A stretch of 43,978 nucleotides of DNA, from assembly GCA_031382215.1 (NCBI GenBank), contig JANMYQ010000304.1:1-43978 (forward strand), given 5' to 3'. The notes below the pieces were generated by a model. It did not search any database and was not told where the DNA came from. It was given only the letters and a program-made list of their open reading frames with translations. How positions within the stretch are numbered: position 1 is the stretch's first letter; the number at the start of each line of letters is the position of its first letter. The position numbers were made by a program, and so were the translations under genes. Of the stretch, positions 41,883 through 43,978 are shown one piece after another. The DNA comes from LGRD01 sp031382215 (GTDB taxonomy: Bacteria; Pseudomonadota; Gammaproteobacteria; Burkholderiales; Burkholderiaceae_C).

Positions 41883-41989
41883 GGTGATCCCTTGGTTGAT
41901 GGTGGGTTGGTGTGGGCTCCAGTGTCGGGTGGGTCGAGCGGCTTGGCGATGACGTGGGAGGTCATGTGTCCTGCGCCTACTGCGCGCGT

Positions 41990-42505
41990 CTGCGAAAGCA
42001 AAGGCGCGTTCGGGCAGGCCGGAGGGCTTCGCTGAGGCGGTCGGCCGGGTACAGCCGACTGCGCTGCGGTGCTCGGTCTCGTGGCCCGTCGCCGAACTCG
42101 CTCCGCTTGCTTCGCAGCGCTACGCTCAAACAGGCGGCGACAAGTCAGTTTTTGATGCGTGCTGCGCGCGCGGGCCACGAGCCCTGTGCTCCTCGCCGCC
42201 TCAGAGGCGCCCTCCGACCTGCCCGAACGCACCTTTGCGGCACCGTTCTCTTGTATTTGGGGGAAGGACCAGCAACGGTTGCATTCGCGGCGGGCGGTGC
42301 CCGGCGGGGGCGATTTCTGGGGCGACGAGCAGCGCAGGGCTTGCGGCCCCGCGCGGAGCGCGTTCGTAGACTGACTTGTCGCCGCCTGTTTGAACGTAGT
42401 CGAACGAAGTGAGCGAAGTGAGTTCGGCGACGGGCCGCGAGACCGAGCAGCGCAGTGCAGTCGGCTGTACCCGGCCGACCGCCCCAGCATGAGCCCCCGC
42501 CGGGT
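41990..42505. repeat. Long imperfect palindromic repeat, copy 2 (inverted relative to copy 1)
   Basis: Arms at 42096-42200 and 42321-42423 are reverse complements of each other over about 100 nt, with the ACTTGTCGCCGCCTGTTTGA core. The outer flanks start at about 41990 and end at about 42505. The centre (GCACCGTTCTCTTGTATTTG onward) matches the reverse complement of the copy 1 centre, so the element is asymmetric and the two copies face in opposite directions. The whole 41883-42621 gap holds this element and no supported gene. No transposase is seen and target duplications cannot be judged. Confidence 0.85.
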
Positions 42506-42621
42506 GCCGCCCGCCGCGACGCGCGCGCAGCCCTTGTATCAAACCAGGATCAAGTAGCCGGCGCCGGATTGAACAGCTCCAGCGCGTTGTGCAGCACCTT
42601 CCCGCGGACCTCGATCAGGAC

Positions 42622-42879
42622 TTACGGCCGCGGCACCCTGGGCCTGCGCGGCCCACGCGGGCCGCGGGGCACCAGCGGTCGGCGAGGGCCACGGGGCACA
42701 CGCGGGCCACGCGGTCCCAGCAGGCCGGGCAGCGACTTCGGCGTGAGAGCGCCGACGGCGTCGCCCGCCGAAACAGGCGGTGTGCCCAACACCCCGCCCA
42801 CGGCATTGGAAGCGACGGCGAGCAGCGGCGCGCCAGTCAACAACAGCAGCAACTGCCGCCGACGATTGGGGGTGTTCAT
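42622..42879 (-). CDS. Secreted X-Pro-Arg triplet-repeat protein, 85 residues
   Basis: AGGGAG sits 5 nt before the ATG. The N-terminus MNTPNRRRQLLLLLTGAPLL is a signal peptide with a twin-arginine-like stretch. The C-terminal third is about eleven X-Pro-Arg triplets (GPRGPRVPRGPRRP region), very basic. Collagen has G-x-y triplets; here Pro-Arg is the constant pair, so this is not true collagen. After the TAA the same frame stays open for 23 more codons (VLIEVRGKVLHNALELFNPA) to a TGA at 42550-42552, as if a longer protein had lost its end. Function unknown. Confidence 0.55.
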   Translation of the reverse strand: MNTPNRRRQLLLLLTGAPLLAVASNAVGGVLGTPPVSAGDAVGALTPKSLPGLLGPRGPRVPRGPRRPLVPRGPRGPRRPRVPRP

Positions 42880-43105
42880 GAAGGCTCCCTTGCAAAGCGC
42901 CGCACCGAGCCGGCGGCGGGGGCCAGTGTGAAGCAGCGTTCGGGCAATATCAACCCCGAGGATGGGCCCAAGCGGGGATACGACAAGATTGAACTCGATA
43001 CCTTTGCCCTGCCTGACCGGTGGCGACGAAGTGCTTCTTGCTCCGAGCAGCTTGTACTGCTGTCCGACATGATTGCAGATGGACGCAGAGTGCTATCATT
43101 TTGAT

Positions 43106-43360
43106 GTGAACGGAACGCATCGAAAGACACTCGATCGGGTGCTTGCCGACCCGGTCAACGGGAATATCGAATGGGCCCGTATCGAGTCAATGCTCAAGGC
43201 ATCTGGCTGCAGGGTTGGTGAAGGCGCAGGGTCATCCGTCACGTTTGAGTTCAATGGCCGGAAGATGACGCTCCATCGGCCTCACCCGGGCAAAGAAGCG
43301 CTTCGCTATCGAGTTCTGGCCGTACGAGAGTTCATCGAAAGAATGGGGATCAAGCCGTGA
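43106..43360 (+). CDS. hicA: HicA-family toxin (mRNA interferase)
   Basis: The product is 84 residues from the GTG at 43106; an in-frame ATG at 43079 is the alternative. HRKTLDRVLADPVNGNIEWA and SMLKASGCRVGEGAGSSV, then MTLHRPHPGKEALRYRV with the catalytic-type His in HRPHP, follow the HicA double-stranded-RNA-binding-like fold. HicA toxins cleave mRNA. The GTG start is preferred because homologues begin just before HRKTL; TATCAT 7 nt upstream could be a -10 box, which would make the message nearly leaderless. hicB overlaps its stop (GTGA). Confidence 0.85.
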   Translation: MNGTHRKTLDRVLADPVNGNIEWARIESMLKASGCRVGEGAGSSVTFEFNGRKMTLHRPHPGKEALRYRVLAVREFIERMGIKP

Positions 43361-43728
43361 CCAATTCCATGTCATACAAGGGCTACACCGCCAGCATGGT
43401 CTTCGATGTGGAAGACAAGATCATTGTTGGGCGTGTGCTGGACATCGACGACATCATCTCCTTCCACGGTGAGTCGATTTCAGAGTTTGAGTCCAACTTT
43501 CATGTCGCCGTCGAAGACTATCTGGCTGCGTCCAAAGCACTGGGCTCGCCTCCCGAAAAGCCTGCGAGCGGCAAAGTGATGCTCAGGATCGCACCTGAAA
43601 TTCATGCTGCGGCCCTCAAGGCGGCGGCACGAAGTGGCACGAGCCTCAACAAGTGGGCAGAAGGCGCGCTGGGCAAGGCGGCAAAGAAGTTGTCTCGTCT
43701 CGGTGAACGCAGCGAGGCCTCCCAGTAG
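43357..43728 (+). CDS. hicB: HicB-family antitoxin
   Basis: The product is 123 residues. The N-terminal half is the partial RNase H-like HicB fold (YKGYTASMVFDVEDKIIVGR, ISFHGESISEFESNFHVAVE). The C-terminal half is a ribbon-helix-helix (GKVMLRIAPEIHAAALKAAA, SLNKWAEGAL) for DNA binding and autorepression. The GTG at 43357 overlaps the hicA stop by three bases; an ATG four codons later is possible. hicAB sits between palindromic repeat copies 2 and 3. Confidence 0.9.
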   Translation: MTNSMSYKGYTASMVFDVEDKIIVGRVLDIDDIISFHGESISEFESNFHVAVEDYLAASKALGSPPEKPASGKVMLRIAPEIHAAALKAAARSGTSLNKWAEGALGKAAKKLSRLGERSEASQ

Positions 43729-43774
43729 GCGGCTGAGTGCGGTTGTGCACGCTCGTCGGCTGGTCAACCACCAC

Positions 43775-43978
43775 GGTTGCACTCGCGGCGGGCGGCACCC
43801 GGTGGGGGCGATTTCTGGGGCGACGAGCAGCACAGGGCTTGCGGCCCCGCGCGCAGCGCGCTCGTAGACTGACTTGTCGCCGCCTGCTTTACCGTCGCGG
43901 GGCCAAGCAAGGGTTGTTATTTCGGCGACGGGCCGCGAGCCCGCGCACCGCCGTGCAGTCGGCGTACCCGCCGACCGC
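43775..43978. repeat. Palindromic repeat, copy 3 (half copy, runs off the window)
   Basis: This is the right half of the element in the same orientation as copy 2: GGTTGCACTCGCGGCGGGCG, a GGCGATTTCTGGGGCGACGA-type stretch, and the ACTTGTCGCCGCCTG core near 43870. After the core the sequence diverges (CTTTACCG instead of TTTGAACG) and then returns to GGCGACGGGCCGCGAG. The left half is absent. It lies directly downstream of hicAB. Confidence 0.8.

Noticed and set aside
42622..42879. True collagen-like protein
   Set aside because: The constant pair is Pro-Arg and not Gly every third residue; several triplets start with Val or Arg.

Overview
This is about 44 kb of GC-rich bacterial chromosome. 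The gene content points to a Burkholderiales betaproteobacterium, probably of the Rubrivivax/Leptothrix/Ideonella type: split hpaG1/hpaG2, an HpaR regulator, an SMR guanidinium exporter, an ABC exporter and several small lineage-type proteins. No rRNA, tRNA, transposase, integrase or CRISPR array was seen. The assignment is inferred from protein style, not from a marker gene.

Layout. (1) Positions 1-430 hold a long imperfect palindromic repeat. (2) 455-6375 is an aromatic-acid catabolic block: hpaE-hpaG2-hpaG1 on the minus strand, diverging from hpaR followed by a crotonase and an acyl-CoA synthetase. (3) 6386-7844 is a divergent HxlR regulator / QorB-like oxidoreductase pair with palindromes between them. 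(4) 7980-10784 is a di-haem cytochrome c peroxidase followed after 18 nt by a chemoreceptor. (5) 10882-16906 is a minus-strand block: OmpA-type lipoprotein, an ABC exporter-ccdA-ccdB-thyA string, two small proteins and a secreted lipocalin-like protein. (6) 17071-20997 encodes a SWIM/SNF2 helicase. (7) 21139-23418 has plainly lower GC than its surroundings: a TauD-type oxygenase overlapping a HEPN/zinc-ribbon protein, then an Excalibur-domain protein. (8) 23512-28826 holds small accessory genes: DinB, an orphan antitoxin, an SDR, Gdx, an SRPBCC protein and small membrane proteins. (9) 29186-32956 encodes one 1256-residue polypeptide joining an N-terminal alpha/beta domain, a DyP peroxidase and a cytochrome P450. 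(10) 33014-41650 holds a cyclase-like/AAA/TPR giant, a Gfo/Idh oxidoreductase, a Lon-N/CopD pair, an SDR lacking its catalytic Tyr, a DsbA-fold isomerase and a YUCCA-like flavin monooxygenase. (11) 41643-43978 has an orphan ATP synthase subunit c, a second palindromic repeat in opposite orientation to the first, a secreted X-Pro-Arg repeat protein, hicAB, and a third, half-copy of the repeat.

The strongest candidates for new biology are the DyP-P450 fusion with an FNR/DNR-type dyad upstream, the overlapping oxygenase/HEPN pair in its low-GC patch, the ccdAB-thyA junction with zero spacing, and the orphan atpE beside the inverted repeats that frame the window. All functional statements are read from motifs; no database search was possible.
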